Source of the DNA: Methanosarcina mazei S-6
GTDB taxonomy: Archaea; Halobacteriota; Methanosarcinia; Methanosarcinales; Methanosarcinaceae
Assembly (NCBI RefSeq): GCF_000970205.1
Contig: NZ_CP009512.1
Coordinates: 1,488,001-1,552,000 of the forward strand
Length of the DNA: 64,000 bases
Direction of reading: 5' to 3'
This document shows positions 34,869 to 44,335 of the stretch, piece after piece. The notes beneath the pieces were generated by a model. That model saw only the letters and a program-made list of their open reading frames with translations. It was not told the origin of the DNA and did not search any database. How positions within the stretch are numbered: the first letter of the stretch is position 1; each line of letters opens with the position of its first letter. Both the position numbers and the translations under genes were made by a program.

Positions 34869-36203
34869 ATGTCTTTAGCAAATCTCAGAACGCATTATAC
34901 AGCCGATGTCAGACCGGATAAGGTTGAGAACGGTCAGAAAGTAACCCTTGCAGGCTGGGTCCATGAGGTCAGAGACCTCGGAGGGATCTGTTTTGTCGTG
35001 CTCCGGGACAGGGAAGGAAAGGCTCAGGTCACACTTGTAAAGAAAAAGATCGATAAAGATCTCTTTGATGCAGCCAGAAGGCTCGTTCGCGAGTCCGTAA
35101 TTTCCGTGACCGGCTCTGTCAAGTTTGAAGAAAAAGCACCGAACGGCTATGAACTTCTCCCTGACGAGATCAATGTCCTGAACGTCTCAGGTTCTCCTCT
35201 TCCAATGGACACCACCGGAAAGGTTGAAGCAGAACTCGACACAAGGCTTGACTCCCGCTTCATCGATCTGAGAAGAGCAGAGACAACTGCGGTCTTCAAG
35301 ATAAGACACGAATCCCTCCGGGCTATAAGGGAATACTTTGTAAAATACAACTTTATAGAAACCGCAACTCCAAAGGTCGTTGCTACAGCAACAGAAGGCG
35401 GAACTGCCCTTTTCCCGATAACCTATTTTGACAGGGAAGCTTTTCTCAACCAGAGCCCACAGCTTTTCAAGCAGATCCTTATGAGCGGCGGGTTTGACAG
35501 GGTCTTTGAAATAGGGCCGATTTTCAGGGCAGAAGAACATGATACACGCAGGCACTTAAACGAAGCCACTTCTATTGACGTGGAGGTCAGTTTTGCAGAC
35601 CATTTTGATGTAATGGAGCTCCTGGAAAACCTTGTGGCTTATGTTTACACGCGAGTGATCGAGAACTGCAAATCCTCCCTTGAAGTTCTCGGGGTTGACC
35701 TGAAGGTTCCTAAGACTCCTTTCCTCAAGCTCACCTATGATGAAGTGATAGAGATAATAAACAGCCGCTGTGAAGAGAAAATGCACTGGGGAGATGACCT
35801 GGGCACACTTGGAGAGCACACCGTCGGAGACCACGTTTACGAGACCACAGGTGAGTCCCATTACTTCATTATCGACTGGCCCACGGAAATCAAACCTTTC
35901 TATGCCATGCCTTACGAAGACAGGCCTGAATTCAGCAAGTCCTTTGATATGATGCACCGCACAATGGAGCTCTCTTCAGGAGCCCAGCGTATTCACATCC
36001 CTTCCCTGCTTAAGAACAGGATTGAGTCCCAGGGTTTAAACCCTGATGGTTTTGAGTTCTACCTCAAAGCTTTCGAATTCGGGATGCCTCCGCATGCAGG
36101 ATGGGGAATGGGCTGTGAACGTTTTGTCATGACCATGCTGGGGACCGAGAATATCCGGGATACCGTACTCTTCCCGAGGGACAGGAGAAGACTTTCTCCC
36201 TGA
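34869..36203 (+). CDS. aspS: Aspartyl-tRNA synthetase, archaeal type
   Basis: A 444-residue class IIb synthetase. The N-terminal OB-fold (about residues 14-105, [27 protein letters not shown]) binds the anticodon. Motif 2 is seen as [27 protein letters not shown] and motif 3 near the end as [15 protein letters not shown]. The length lacks the bacterial GAD insertion, as expected. It attaches aspartate to tRNA-Asp; whether it also charges tRNA-Asn cannot be settled here. GGTGA precedes the ATG. Confidence 0.96.
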
Positions 36204-36315
36204 TCCCCTCCAATTTTTCATTTAAACTTGGAAGGACTTACTGTTTCTGAAAACATCTGTTGAATATGTTAACTTTTTCAGTTAACTTTTTTAGAGCTGA
36301 AAGGCGGAAAACAAT

Positions 36316-37020
36316 ATGACGGAAAGAAATACTTCTACTGATTCTCCGGAAAAACGGGCGGCAGGAATTGCTGCGGCAGGGCTTGTCAGCTCAGGGATGG
36401 TTGTAGGGCTCGGTACGGGTTCGACAGTTGCATATACTATAAAAGAGCTGGGGCGCAGGGTAAAGGAGGAAGGCCTCGACATCCTCGGGGTTGTTACCTC
36501 CTACCAGTCCGAAATGCTGGCAATAGATGCCGGGATAAGGCTTACCACCCTTTCTCAGGACCCTGAACTGGATATTGCAATTGACGGAGCTGACCAGATA
36601 GACTCCAACCTTTATACCATCAAAGGAGGCGGGGCTGCTCATACAAGGGAAAAGATCGTTTCCGTGTCTGCAAAAAGGTTTGTAGTAGTAGCCGACGACT
36701 CTAAAACCAGTACGCAGCTTGATAAGCCTGTGCCTGTTGAAGTCCTTCCCTTTGCAAAAGAACCTGCAGTGAACAGGATCCGGAAACTTGGGGGAGAACC
36801 CAGACTCAGGTCTGCCGTAAAAAAAGACGGTCCCGTTATAACGGATAATGGAAACTTTGTTCTTGATGTCGAATTTGGCGTTATAAAAGATCCTGAGGCT
36901 CTTGCCCTTCAATTGTCTGCGGTTCCGGGAGTTGTTGAACACGGAATTTTTAGTAATGTTGATGAACTTTACATAGGGAAAAAAGACGGGTCCGTAAAAA
37001 TTATATCCAGACAGAAGTGA
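36316..37020 (+). CDS. rpiA: Ribose-5-phosphate isomerase A
   Basis: A 234-residue RpiA, interconverting ribose 5-phosphate and ribulose 5-phosphate. Family marks are [17 protein letters not shown] (residues 31-47), [26 protein letters not shown] with catalytic residues, and [18 protein letters not shown]. Length fits. GAAAGGCGG lies about 8 nt upstream of the ATG. It follows aspS by 112 nt and may share its transcript. Confidence 0.95.
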
Positions 37021-37043
37021 AGGGTTTCGCGGGCAAACTAATA

Positions 37044-37130
37044 ATTAATTTGCTGAATTATTCTGGTTAATTTGCTGAATTATTCTAGTTAATTTGCTGA
37101 ATAATTCGTAATTAATTCGCTGAATTAATA
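37044..37130. repeat. 22-bp tandem repeat, about four copies
   Basis: A unit like GTTAATTTGCTGAATTATTCT(A/G) repeated about four times with drift in the last two copies, beginning 24 nt after the rpiA stop. The rest of the spacer to the thermosome gene holds its promoter but no ORF. Confidence 0.85.
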
Positions 37131-37496
37131 AAGAGCCCGCAGCTAAGAGCCGAAAAAGCTGATAAAAACCTGATATCTTAAAGGCAGCGTTCTCTCTTAA
37201 TATCTTCTTTTAAAGATTGATTCAGTGAGACGAAGAATACTGTCTTTTTTACTTCAAAGGATAACAGTAAGCGGAAACAGCATTCATTTTGTAAAATAAC
37301 AGGCCTGACCGGTATATTTTTATAGAAGTATTATCAGTTATTTCCTGATAAATTACTACCTGCAAGTCAAAGAAATTGCGCAAAATAAAGTGTCTGGTTT
37401 CGAGATTTCAGATTAAGAAACCGAGCCGGAATGTCTTTCGCATTATCAGTTATTTGTCCTTCAATTCATACCATTATTTCAGGAGGTTTCGTTCAG

Positions 37497-39134
37497 ATGG
37501 ATAAAGGTGGCCAGCCAGTCTTTATAATAGATCCGAGAAAGGAACAGACAAAGGGAAGAGACGCACTCAGCATGAACATTGCAGCCGCAAAGGCAGTAGC
37601 AAACATAGTTAAGAGTACGCTCGGACCCCGGGGAATGGACAAGATGCTTGTAAACCCTCTGGGAGATATCACCATCACCAACGATGGTGCCACTATCTTA
37701 CATGACATGGACATCGAGCATCCTACAGCCAAGATGATTGTGGAAGTTGCCCAGTCTCTGGAAAATTCTGCAGGAGACGGGACAACAAGCGCTGTTGTGT
37801 TCACCGGTGCCCTGCTGGAAAAAGCGGAAAGTCTTATTGAAAAGGGTGTCCACCCGGCGGTAGTCGTTAAAGGTTACAGGCTTGCAGCAGAGAAAGCTGT
37901 TGAGGTTTTTGAGAAGCTTGCAGTCCCAGCAAAAGAAAGGGAGCTGCTTATCAAAGCTGCCAGGACATCCATTACTGGCAAGGCTTCTGAAAAATACAGC
38001 AATTTGATTGCAGAAATCTGTGTGGACGCAGTTCTTGCAATTCATGAGGACGGAAAAGCCGACCTTAAACATGTCATCCTTTCTAAAGATGTCGGCGGGC
38101 TTGTTGAAGACACCGAATTCGTGGAAGGCATTGTGATTGACAAGGTTGCTCTTGATAAAAAAGCCCCTCTGAAGATCGTAAACCCGAATATCGCGCTCAT
38201 TGATGCTCCTATGGAGACTGCAAAGACAGCAAACAAAGCCAAGCTCCAGATCAGCACTGTAAGCGATATCGAAAATTTTGTGAAGCAGGAAGATGCAGCC
38301 CTCTTTGAAATGGCGGATTACATAATCAGGGCAGGGGCAAATGCAGTCTTCTGTTCCAAGGGCATGGATGACAAGGTTGCAGCTTACCTCCAGAACAGGG
38401 GCATATATGCAACCCGCAGGGTGAAGAACGAAGACATGCAGCACCTTGCAGATGCTACGGGAGGAAGGCCTGTCAGAAATATAAAAGAACTTACTGAAAA
38501 AGAACTCGGGCATGCAGGGCTCCTTGAGCAGGACAGGGATGACGAGCAGGGCAAAACCTACCTCAGGGACTGCAAAGGTGCAAAATCAGTCTCAATCGTT
38601 CTCCGCGGAGGAACAGAGCACGTTGTGGACAACCTGGAAAGGGCAGTTGATGACGCTCTCAAGGTTGCCAAATGCGTCGTTGAAGATGGCATGGTAGTTG
38701 CTGGCGGCGGGGCTTCGGAAATGGAAGTTGCGCTCTCTCTCCGTTCTTATGCTTCCAGTGTAGGCGGACGTGAACAGATGGCAATTGCAGCTTTTGCTGA
38801 GGCTCTTGAAGAGATCCCGAGAACGATTGCAAGAAATGCAGGCCTTGACACCATTAATACCATCGTGAACCTGCGTGCAAAACACGCTGACAACAAAAAT
38901 GCAGGTTTGAACGTCCTTACGGGCGCTGCCGAAGATATGCTCGAAAAAGGCATCATCGACCCCCTGAGAGTGAAGGTCAATTCCATCAAAGCAGGGTCAG
39001 AAGCTGCGACAATGGTGCTCCGTGTGGACAGCATGCTCCGCGCCCAGCGTACGGATATGCAGGACGTCAAACCCGAGCACAGGGCAAGCACCTATGAAGG
39101 GATGTCTGCACCTGCACTAAACATGCACAGATAA
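37497..39134 (+). CDS. ths: Thermosome subunit (group II chaperonin)
   Basis: A 545-residue subunit of the cytoplasmic chaperonin that folds proteins with ATP. Marks: VKSTLGPRGMDKMLVNPLGD, GDGTTSAVV (ATP site, residues about 90-98), and in the C-terminal equatorial part VVAGGGASEMEVALSLR. I start at ATG 37497, 9 nt after a perfect AGGAGGT; the frame is open to 37431 but without a ribosome site. The C-terminus SAPALNMHR lacks the Gly-Met-rich tail of many relatives. It is monocistronic, with a long upstream region that probably carries heat-shock control. Confidence 0.95.
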   Translation: MDKGGQPVFIIDPRKEQTKGRDALSMNIAAAKAVANIVKSTLGPRGMDKMLVNPLGDITITNDGATILHDMDIEHPTAKMIVEVAQSLENSAGDGTTSAVVFTGALLEKAESLIEKGVHPAVVVKGYRLAAEKAVEVFEKLAVPAKERELLIKAARTSITGKASEKYSNLIAEICVDAVLAIHEDGKADLKHVILSKDVGGLVEDTEFVEGIVIDKVALDKKAPLKIVNPNIALIDAPMETAKTANKAKLQISTVSDIENFVKQEDAALFEMADYIIRAGANAVFCSKGMDDKVAAYLQNRGIYATRRVKNEDMQHLADATGGRPVRNIKELTEKELGHAGLLEQDRDDEQGKTYLRDCKGAKSVSIVLRGGTEHVVDNLERAVDDALKVAKCVVEDGMVVAGGGASEMEVALSLRSYASSVGGREQMAIAAFAEALEEIPRTIARNAGLDTINTIVNLRAKHADNKNAGLNVLTGAAEDMLEKGIIDPLRVKVNSIKAGSEAATMVLRVDSMLRAQRTDMQDVKPEHRASTYEGMSAPALNMHR

Positions 39135-39154
39135 ACCTGAATCTTATTAAGCCG

Positions 39155-39188
39155 GATTCTTTTTCAGTTTAATAATTGAAAAAGAATC
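39155..39188 (+). terminator. Perfect 12-bp hairpin after the thermosome gene
   Basis: GATTCTTTTTCA (39155-39166) pairs with TGAAAAAGAATC (39177-39188) over a 10-nt loop. Further on, CTGCAG-AAAAAA-CTGCAG (about 39210-39227) followed by CTCTTTTTTC looks like a second terminator. Confidence 0.65.
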
Positions 39189-39330
39189 TACCTGTTTATT
39201 CGGGCAGGCTGCAGAAAAAACTGCAGCTTACTCTTTTTTCTTCGGGAGTTCCTTCTCAGAAATGATTTAACTCTCTTATATTACTTCCAGATAAATTCTC
39301 ATTTCTGTAAATTCTCATTCCGGCAAATTT

Positions 39331-39999
39331 TCAGATTTCCCCGTAAAATTGGCGGTAATCTTCGATAGCTTTCTTTGCCTGCTCAGGAAATTCCTTTTTC
39401 AGGTATTCGATGAACCCTTCCCTTGATTCTGCCTCTTTAAGAACCTCAAGAATACCGGCTACAAACTCCCCTGACCTGAAATTCTCTTTCTGAATCTCAA
39501 AAGAGAGGCAAAGAGCTTCTTTTGGGAAATACTTCTTCCGGATCCAGGGAGAAACCGAACCCAGCAGAACTCCTTCTTTCAGTACGCTGTAAGCAGGAAC
39601 TCCGATTCTATCCATCCTGTCCCTTCCTGAGAGTTTCTCAAAATTCTCTCCGGAATAGGAGTGAAGTTCAATATAGATTTGAGGTTTCAGGGATTCAACG
39701 GCTTCAAGTATGCCTTTTCCCATTCCGGGATAGTAATCCGGGTCAAGAGTTGAGATATATTTTCCTCTTTTTACGAGAGGGATCAATGCAAGAGTCCCTT
39801 TTTCAGGTGGCTTTATTTCCAGAAGGATTTCTGTTGTGTCTTTCCATTCGTCTCCGTGAAGCCCTGCGACAAAAAGTCGGACAGGTTTTCCGTGCCCATA
39901 GATTTTCAGTCCGGTTACATCAGGGTACACACTTTCAACGCATATATCCGTACAGCTGGCTTTTTCCGGAGAGGAGTCGACTTTTTCTTCAGCAGCCAT
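39331..39999 (-). CDS. DUF2119 protein, zinc-carboxypeptidase-like fold
   Basis: A 222-residue methanogen protein of DUF2119. VRLFVAGLHGDEWKDTTEI contains an HxxE pair (GLHGDEW) like the zinc site of aspartoacylase/succinylglutamate desuccinylase, and IYIELHSYSGEN supplies a later His, so a metallohydrolase is plausible though unproven. I start at ATG 39999, 8 nt after AAAAGGA; a longer frame to 40116 lies within the upstream methyltransferase gene. The start is 17 nt after that gene's stop, so the two genes are an operon. Confidence 0.8.
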   Translation of the reverse strand: MAAEEKVDSSPEKASCTDICVESVYPDVTGLKIYGHGKPVRLFVAGLHGDEWKDTTEILLEIKPPEKGTLALIPLVKRGKYISTLDPDYYPGMGKGILEAVESLKPQIYIELHSYSGENFEKLSGRDRMDRIGVPAYSVLKEGVLLGSVSPWIRKKYFPKEALCLSFEIQKENFRSGEFVAGILEVLKEAESREGFIEYLKKEFPEQAKKAIEDYRQFYGEI

Positions 40000-40015
40000 C
40001 CGTTTTAATTCCTTT

Positions 40016-40708
40016 TTATTCGTTTTCTTCAGTTGACTCTTTTCCTTCGAGGAAAGGTCTTTTTGCAACCACATAAATTTCCTGTTTTTCCGAGCTGAGT
40101 ACCTGCTGTATTTCAAGTCCCAGATTCTCTATCCTGCTCAGGATAGGTTTCGGGTTTTTCTTTTTTGGGATTTTTATTACCTGAAGCAGCCTTCCCCCTT
40201 CTTTCAGGAGAGGAAGCATTCTGGAAAGGGCTTTAATCGAGTCCTCGGGTTCGAGAGTCATGTCTGACAGGATAACATCGACAGGTTCCTCAGAGAGCTC
40301 TTTAAGAGGTATTGTAAACACGTCCCCGAATATTATTTCCACATTTTCCCGTTCATATGCGATTTTTCCAAGCTCGCTCCTGAAATCCCTGCTGAACTCT
40401 ATGCCTTTTACATGGTCTGCAATCTCGGAAGCAAAAAGGAGAAAACCGCCTGCACTTGACCCGAGGTCAAGAACCCTGTCTCCGGGTTTAAGGACCCCGC
40501 TTTCTTCCTGAACATATTTGAGTTTGAAGTATCCCTGCGGCTGGTCCAGGCCTTCGGCAACTTCTATTGTATCATCAATTGAGACGTCTCTTGAGACTTT
40601 TGTGACCGCAATGCCATTAACTTTAACTTTTCCGTCAAGAATTGCAGTCTTTGCTCGTCCCCTGGACTTGAAGTGTCCCATCTCTACAAGGTATGCATCC
40701 AGTCTCAT
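40016..40708 (-). CDS. TlyA/FtsJ-like RNA 2'-O-methyltransferase with S4 domain
   Basis: A 230-residue protein. The N-terminal S4 RNA-binding domain (residues 1-60) begins MRLDAYLVEMGHFKSRGRAKTAILDGKVKVNG. It is followed by an FtsJ/RrmJ Rossmann methyltransferase with the SAM motif VLDLGSSAGGFLLFA, VEIIFGDV and VILSDM. The layout is that of TlyA, which methylates ribose in rRNA; the exact site in archaea is not known. I start at ATG 40708; an in-frame extension to 40747 is not S4-like. It is the first gene of a two-gene operon with the DUF2119 gene. Confidence 0.85.
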   Translation of the reverse strand: MRLDAYLVEMGHFKSRGRAKTAILDGKVKVNGIAVTKVSRDVSIDDTIEVAEGLDQPQGYFKLKYVQEESGVLKPGDRVLDLGSSAGGFLLFASEIADHVKGIEFSRDFRSELGKIAYERENVEIIFGDVFTIPLKELSEEPVDVILSDMTLEPEDSIKALSRMLPLLKEGGRLLQVIKIPKKKNPKPILSRIENLGLEIQQVLSSEKQEIYVVAKRPFLEGKESTEENE

Positions 40709-41130
40709 GGGGCATTGTATCGCAGAGCCTGTATATATAGGTAGCAAGTAGAAAAAGATAATAAATAAGAAATTCAGGAAAAATCTCTTAATAAATAGAG
40801 CTTAAAGAACCGTTTTCCGGAAGGATGATCAAAATCTTACAGTTCCTTTAAAGCCCGCAATTTTTTAAAATTATAGAATCTGTTTAATAACTTGAGTTTT
40901 TTAAAACCCTGATTTTTTTAAAATCCTGATTTTGTTATAAACCTTGCAGTTTGTTTAAAACTCATATTTTTCTTTTTAATCGTAACTAGAATGGAATTTT
41001 CCTGCTGTTTATGCAATTTCGAAATTAATTACAACTTTATTATTTATTGGGAATATATAGATATTTATTTAAATAACAATCTTATTTAGTTTATAACTCA
41101 AACGTCTGTTGATGAGACGGTGTACAAAAA
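40709..41130. repeat. Divergent spacer with short T/A repeats
   Basis: 422 nt. From about 40885 to 40970 a drifting unit such as TTTTTTAAAA(C/T)CCTGATT occurs about four times. TATA-like boxes (about 41047-41060) stand ahead of the transporter gene. No ORF supported. Confidence 0.6.
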
Positions 41131-42066
41131 ATGCTTAAAAAGTTTACTTCGTTATTTCCCTTATGGGCGGTGCTTCTATCTGCAGTAGCATATTTATATC
41201 CTGAATATTTTGCTCCCCATAATAATCTCATAGTACCTTTTTTAAGCCTGATAATGCTGGGAATGGGAGTTACACTTTCAGTTGACAGTTTCCTTGAAGT
41301 CCTGAAGCGGCCTCATGTGGTTTTACTGGGCACCCTTATGCAGTATACCCTTATGCCTCTTGCTGCATGGGCAGTCTCCATCGCTTTAAATCTGCCTGCA
41401 GACCTTATGGCGGGTGTGATCCTGCTTGGATGCTGTCCGGGTGGCACTGCTTCAAACGTTATCTGCTACCTTGCAAAAGGCGATGTTGCACTTTCAATAG
41501 TGCTTACGTCCGTATCCACCATGATTGCCTTTCTTGCAACTCCGTTTCTTACCTGGCTCTTTATAGGGCAGACCGTGGAGGTCGACGTTACAGGCATGCT
41601 TGTAAGTGTGATAAATATCGTAGTTTTACCTGTAGCGCTCGGGCTTGCTATCAATTATTTCTTTGAATCACGAATAAAGGCGGTCAGGGACGTTTTTCCT
41701 GCCATTTCAGCTGCTGCCATAGTAATAATTATTGCCATAATTATAGGGACAAATAGTGAAAACCTTGAACAGAGCGGTCCCTTAGTTCTTCTTGCTGTGA
41801 TTCTGCATAATGGTCTCGGGCTTGCAGGAGGCTACGGGGCTGCAAAAGCTCTGAAATTCAGTGAGAAAGAGGCAAGAACCATTGCAATCGAGGTGGGAAT
41901 GCAGAACTCGGGCCTCAGCGTTGCTCTTGCGATAAAACATTTCACTGCTGCGGCAGCTCTGCCGGGTGCTATTTTCAGTATCTGGCATAACCTGTCCGGA
42001 GCTTTCCTTGCAGGGCACTGGTCGAAAGAAACAGAATTTGATCGCGATAAACATGAGATCTCCTGA
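41131..42066 (+). CDS. Bile acid:sodium symporter (BASS) family transporter
   Basis: A 311-residue membrane protein with about ten helices. Family marks: LGMGVTLSVDSFLEVLKRP at residues 47-65, LLGCCPGGTASNVICYLAKGD (sodium-binding crossover region) near 96-116, and IAIEVGMQNSGLSVALAIKHF near 252-272. Known relatives move organic acids such as pyruvate, pantothenate or sterol conjugates with sodium. The substrate here is not known. It is monocistronic, and a strong hairpin follows. Confidence 0.88.
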   Translation: MLKKFTSLFPLWAVLLSAVAYLYPEYFAPHNNLIVPFLSLIMLGMGVTLSVDSFLEVLKRPHVVLLGTLMQYTLMPLAAWAVSIALNLPADLMAGVILLGCCPGGTASNVICYLAKGDVALSIVLTSVSTMIAFLATPFLTWLFIGQTVEVDVTGMLVSVINIVVLPVALGLAINYFFESRIKAVRDVFPAISAAAIVIIIAIIIGTNSENLEQSGPLVLLAVILHNGLGLAGGYGAAKALKFSEKEARTIAIEVGMQNSGLSVALAIKHFTAAAALPGAIFSIWHNLSGAFLAGHWSKETEFDRDKHEIS

Positions 42067-42156
42067 AATAACGGAAATCTCCACCAAGAGGTTGGGGTGA
42101 GACCTGAAAAGGTTTCACACTGAGGTAAAAGAACAAGGGTTGGAGACAAAAGGAAA

Positions 42157-42187
42157 AGTTCAGAGGAGCCCGAAAGTTCTCTGGACT
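42157..42187 (+). terminator. Intrinsic-terminator-like hairpin after the transporter
   Basis: AGTTCAGAGGA (42157-42167) pairs along its whole length, allowing GU pairs, with TTCTCTGGACT (42177-42187) over a 9-nt loop and runs into TTTTCTTTATT. Confidence 0.7.
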
Positions 42188-42622
42188 TTTTCTTTATTCA
42201 CTCCAGAACTCTCAGATTTCTCTTCGGGAGGACGGCGCCCTTTTATTTCTTAATTCTTACTGGATTTATTGATTCACGCTTTTTTATAGCATTAAGGTTG
42301 TACCGTGATTATAAGCTTTAGTCTGGTTTGCAGGAGGCTGCATTTCCCTGCGCATAAAATGGCATAAAAATACAGGTATCCGGACATCAGACAGAATAAG
42401 TACATCCCGGATATTTTCGGGGTTATTCCCTAATAAATATCCTGCAGATTTTTTACAGGACTGCGAATATGGAAACAAAGTAAACACTTTATGGAAACAA
42501 AGTACACACTTATTTCTATACCTAAATCTATTGAAACTGGCTACAAGCCACATTTATTATAAATTTATTAAAGTGAAATAATTGAAGATATATTCATTCA
42601 GGTGAGGATAGGCGAATTGTGA
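42188..42622. other. Spacer before the hydantoinase operon
   Basis: 435 nt without a supported gene. A direct repeat ATGGAAACAAAGTA(A/C)ACACTT occurs twice (about 42469-42511). TATA-like TTTATTATAAAT lies near 42552-42563. Confidence 0.55.
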
Positions 42623-44335
42623 ATGCTAATAGGAATTGATGTAGGGGGCACCACCACGGATGCGGTGCTTATAAGAAACGGAGAGGTATACAGCACAGCC
42701 AAGGTTCCCACGGAGCCGGGAGACCTTTTGAAGTCTCTTCTCGGTGCCCTTGATGAGGTTAGCAGAGGAGTTCCCCCGGAACAGTTTGAGAGGGTGGTGT
42801 TCAGTACAACTGTAATAACAAACCTTATTGCAGAGGGTAAAACCGAGAGGGTAGCTTTACTGCTCATCCCGGGCCCTGGAGTTAACCCCGCAAGTTACGT
42901 TTTTCCCGACAGTTTCTGTATTAAAGGAGCTATGGATTACAGGGGAAGGGAAATACAGCCCATAGACGAGGAAGAGGTTCGGGAGAGTGTAAGCCGGATA
43001 AGAGATCAGGGCTTTTTAAGGGTCGCTGTGGTAAGCAAATTCGGGCAGAGAAACCCTTCTCATGAACTCAGGATAGAAGAAATCATCAGGGAAATGCACC
43101 CGGACTGTAAAGTGGAACTCGGGCATAAAGTTTCAGGCAAACTGAATTTCCCAAGAAGGGTCGCTACTTCTATGCTGGCATCCGCTACAGGAGAGCATTA
43201 CCAGAACTTCGTTTCTGAGATCAAAAAAGCCCTGGAGGAAAGAAAAATCCGGGCTCCTGTCTTTATCCTTAAAGCTGATGGAGGGACTCTGCCAATTGAA
43301 AAATCAGTGGAACTCCCTGTGGAGACTATTTTTTCAGGTCCTGCTGCAAGCACGATAGGAGCCCTTGCCATTACCCCTGAAGGGCAGACATCCGTTGTGG
43401 TGGATATAGGCGGGACGACTACAGACATTGCCCTTATCCTCTCTGGAAAACCGCTTATCGCTTCCAAAGGTGCCAGGCTGGGAGATTTCCTGACCCATGT
43501 CCGGGCTTTTGCTGTCCGCTCGATAGCTGTAGGAGGAGACAGCATTGTAAGGGTTAAAGAAACAGACAGTGGGCTCAGGACGATAAGCATAGGGCCTGAA
43601 AGGGTGGGTCCGGCTTACTGCATGGGAGGAAAAGAGCCAACCCCTACGGATGCTTTGAGAGTTCTCAGGCTTGTGGAAGTAGGGGATTCTCAAAGGGCAA
43701 ATGAGGCAGTATCTTCTGTAGCTTCCAGCCTTGGTAAATCTGTACTGGAAACCGCGTCCCTTATAGTGGACATAACCGCAGAAATGATTGCACAGGCAGT
43801 GAGAGAGATGTTTCTTGAATGGGAACAGGAGCCTGCTTACAGGATATGGGAAGTTCTGCAGAAGAAAAAAGAAAGGCCTGAAAATGTGGTCGGAATAGGC
43901 GGCGGGGCAAAGGGACTGATTGCAGGGGTTGCTGAAAAATTGAACGCTAAACCGGTTATTCCCTCCCATTCGGAGGTTGGAAATGCTATCGGGGCAGCCG
44001 TTGCAAGGCCTACTCTTACTCTCAACCTGCGCATTGATACCGAGCAGAAGGTCTATTCGGTAGCCGAAGATGGAGAGATTGCAAGCCTTAAATTTACGGA
44101 TATCGGGAATTTCAACAGGATGCGTTCGGAAGAAGCCGAAACCCTTGCAGCAAAACTTCTCAGGGACCGTGCAAAAAGGTTTGGGATTTTCGAGTACGTG
44201 GAAGAAGCCGAAGTTGTTAGCAGCGAAGTTTTTAACATAGTGGAAGGCTGGCTTACTGTGGGGAGGCTTTTTGACGTAAGTATGCAGATCCCGGCAGGCC
44301 TCATTCCAGAATGGAGCAGGAGGGAAAAGGCATGA
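42623..44335 (+). CDS. hyuA: Hydantoinase/oxoprolinase-family protein (HyuA-like)
   Basis: A 570-residue ATP-dependent enzyme of the hydantoinase A/oxoprolinase family. The actin-like ATPase core has two phosphate motifs, LIGIDVGGTTTDAVLI at the N-terminus and VVVDIGGTTTDIALIL at about residue 256, plus VVGIGGGAKGLI near residue 427. It is shorter than full hydantoinase A (about 690), as usual for methanogen members. Relatives open cyclic amides such as hydantoins or 5-oxoproline; the substrate here is unknown. Its stop overlaps the start of the histone deacetylase-like gene (ATGA), so they form an operon. Confidence 0.85.
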   Translation: MLIGIDVGGTTTDAVLIRNGEVYSTAKVPTEPGDLLKSLLGALDEVSRGVPPEQFERVVFSTTVITNLIAEGKTERVALLLIPGPGVNPASYVFPDSFCIKGAMDYRGREIQPIDEEEVRESVSRIRDQGFLRVAVVSKFGQRNPSHELRIEEIIREMHPDCKVELGHKVSGKLNFPRRVATSMLASATGEHYQNFVSEIKKALEERKIRAPVFILKADGGTLPIEKSVELPVETIFSGPAASTIGALAITPEGQTSVVVDIGGTTTDIALILSGKPLIASKGARLGDFLTHVRAFAVRSIAVGGDSIVRVKETDSGLRTISIGPERVGPAYCMGGKEPTPTDALRVLRLVEVGDSQRANEAVSSVASSLGKSVLETASLIVDITAEMIAQAVREMFLEWEQEPAYRIWEVLQKKKERPENVVGIGGGAKGLIAGVAEKLNAKPVIPSHSEVGNAIGAAVARPTLTLNLRIDTEQKVYSVAEDGEIASLKFTDIGNFNRMRSEEAETLAAKLLRDRAKRFGIFEYVEEAEVVSSEVFNIVEGWLTVGRLFDVSMQIPAGLIPEWSRREKA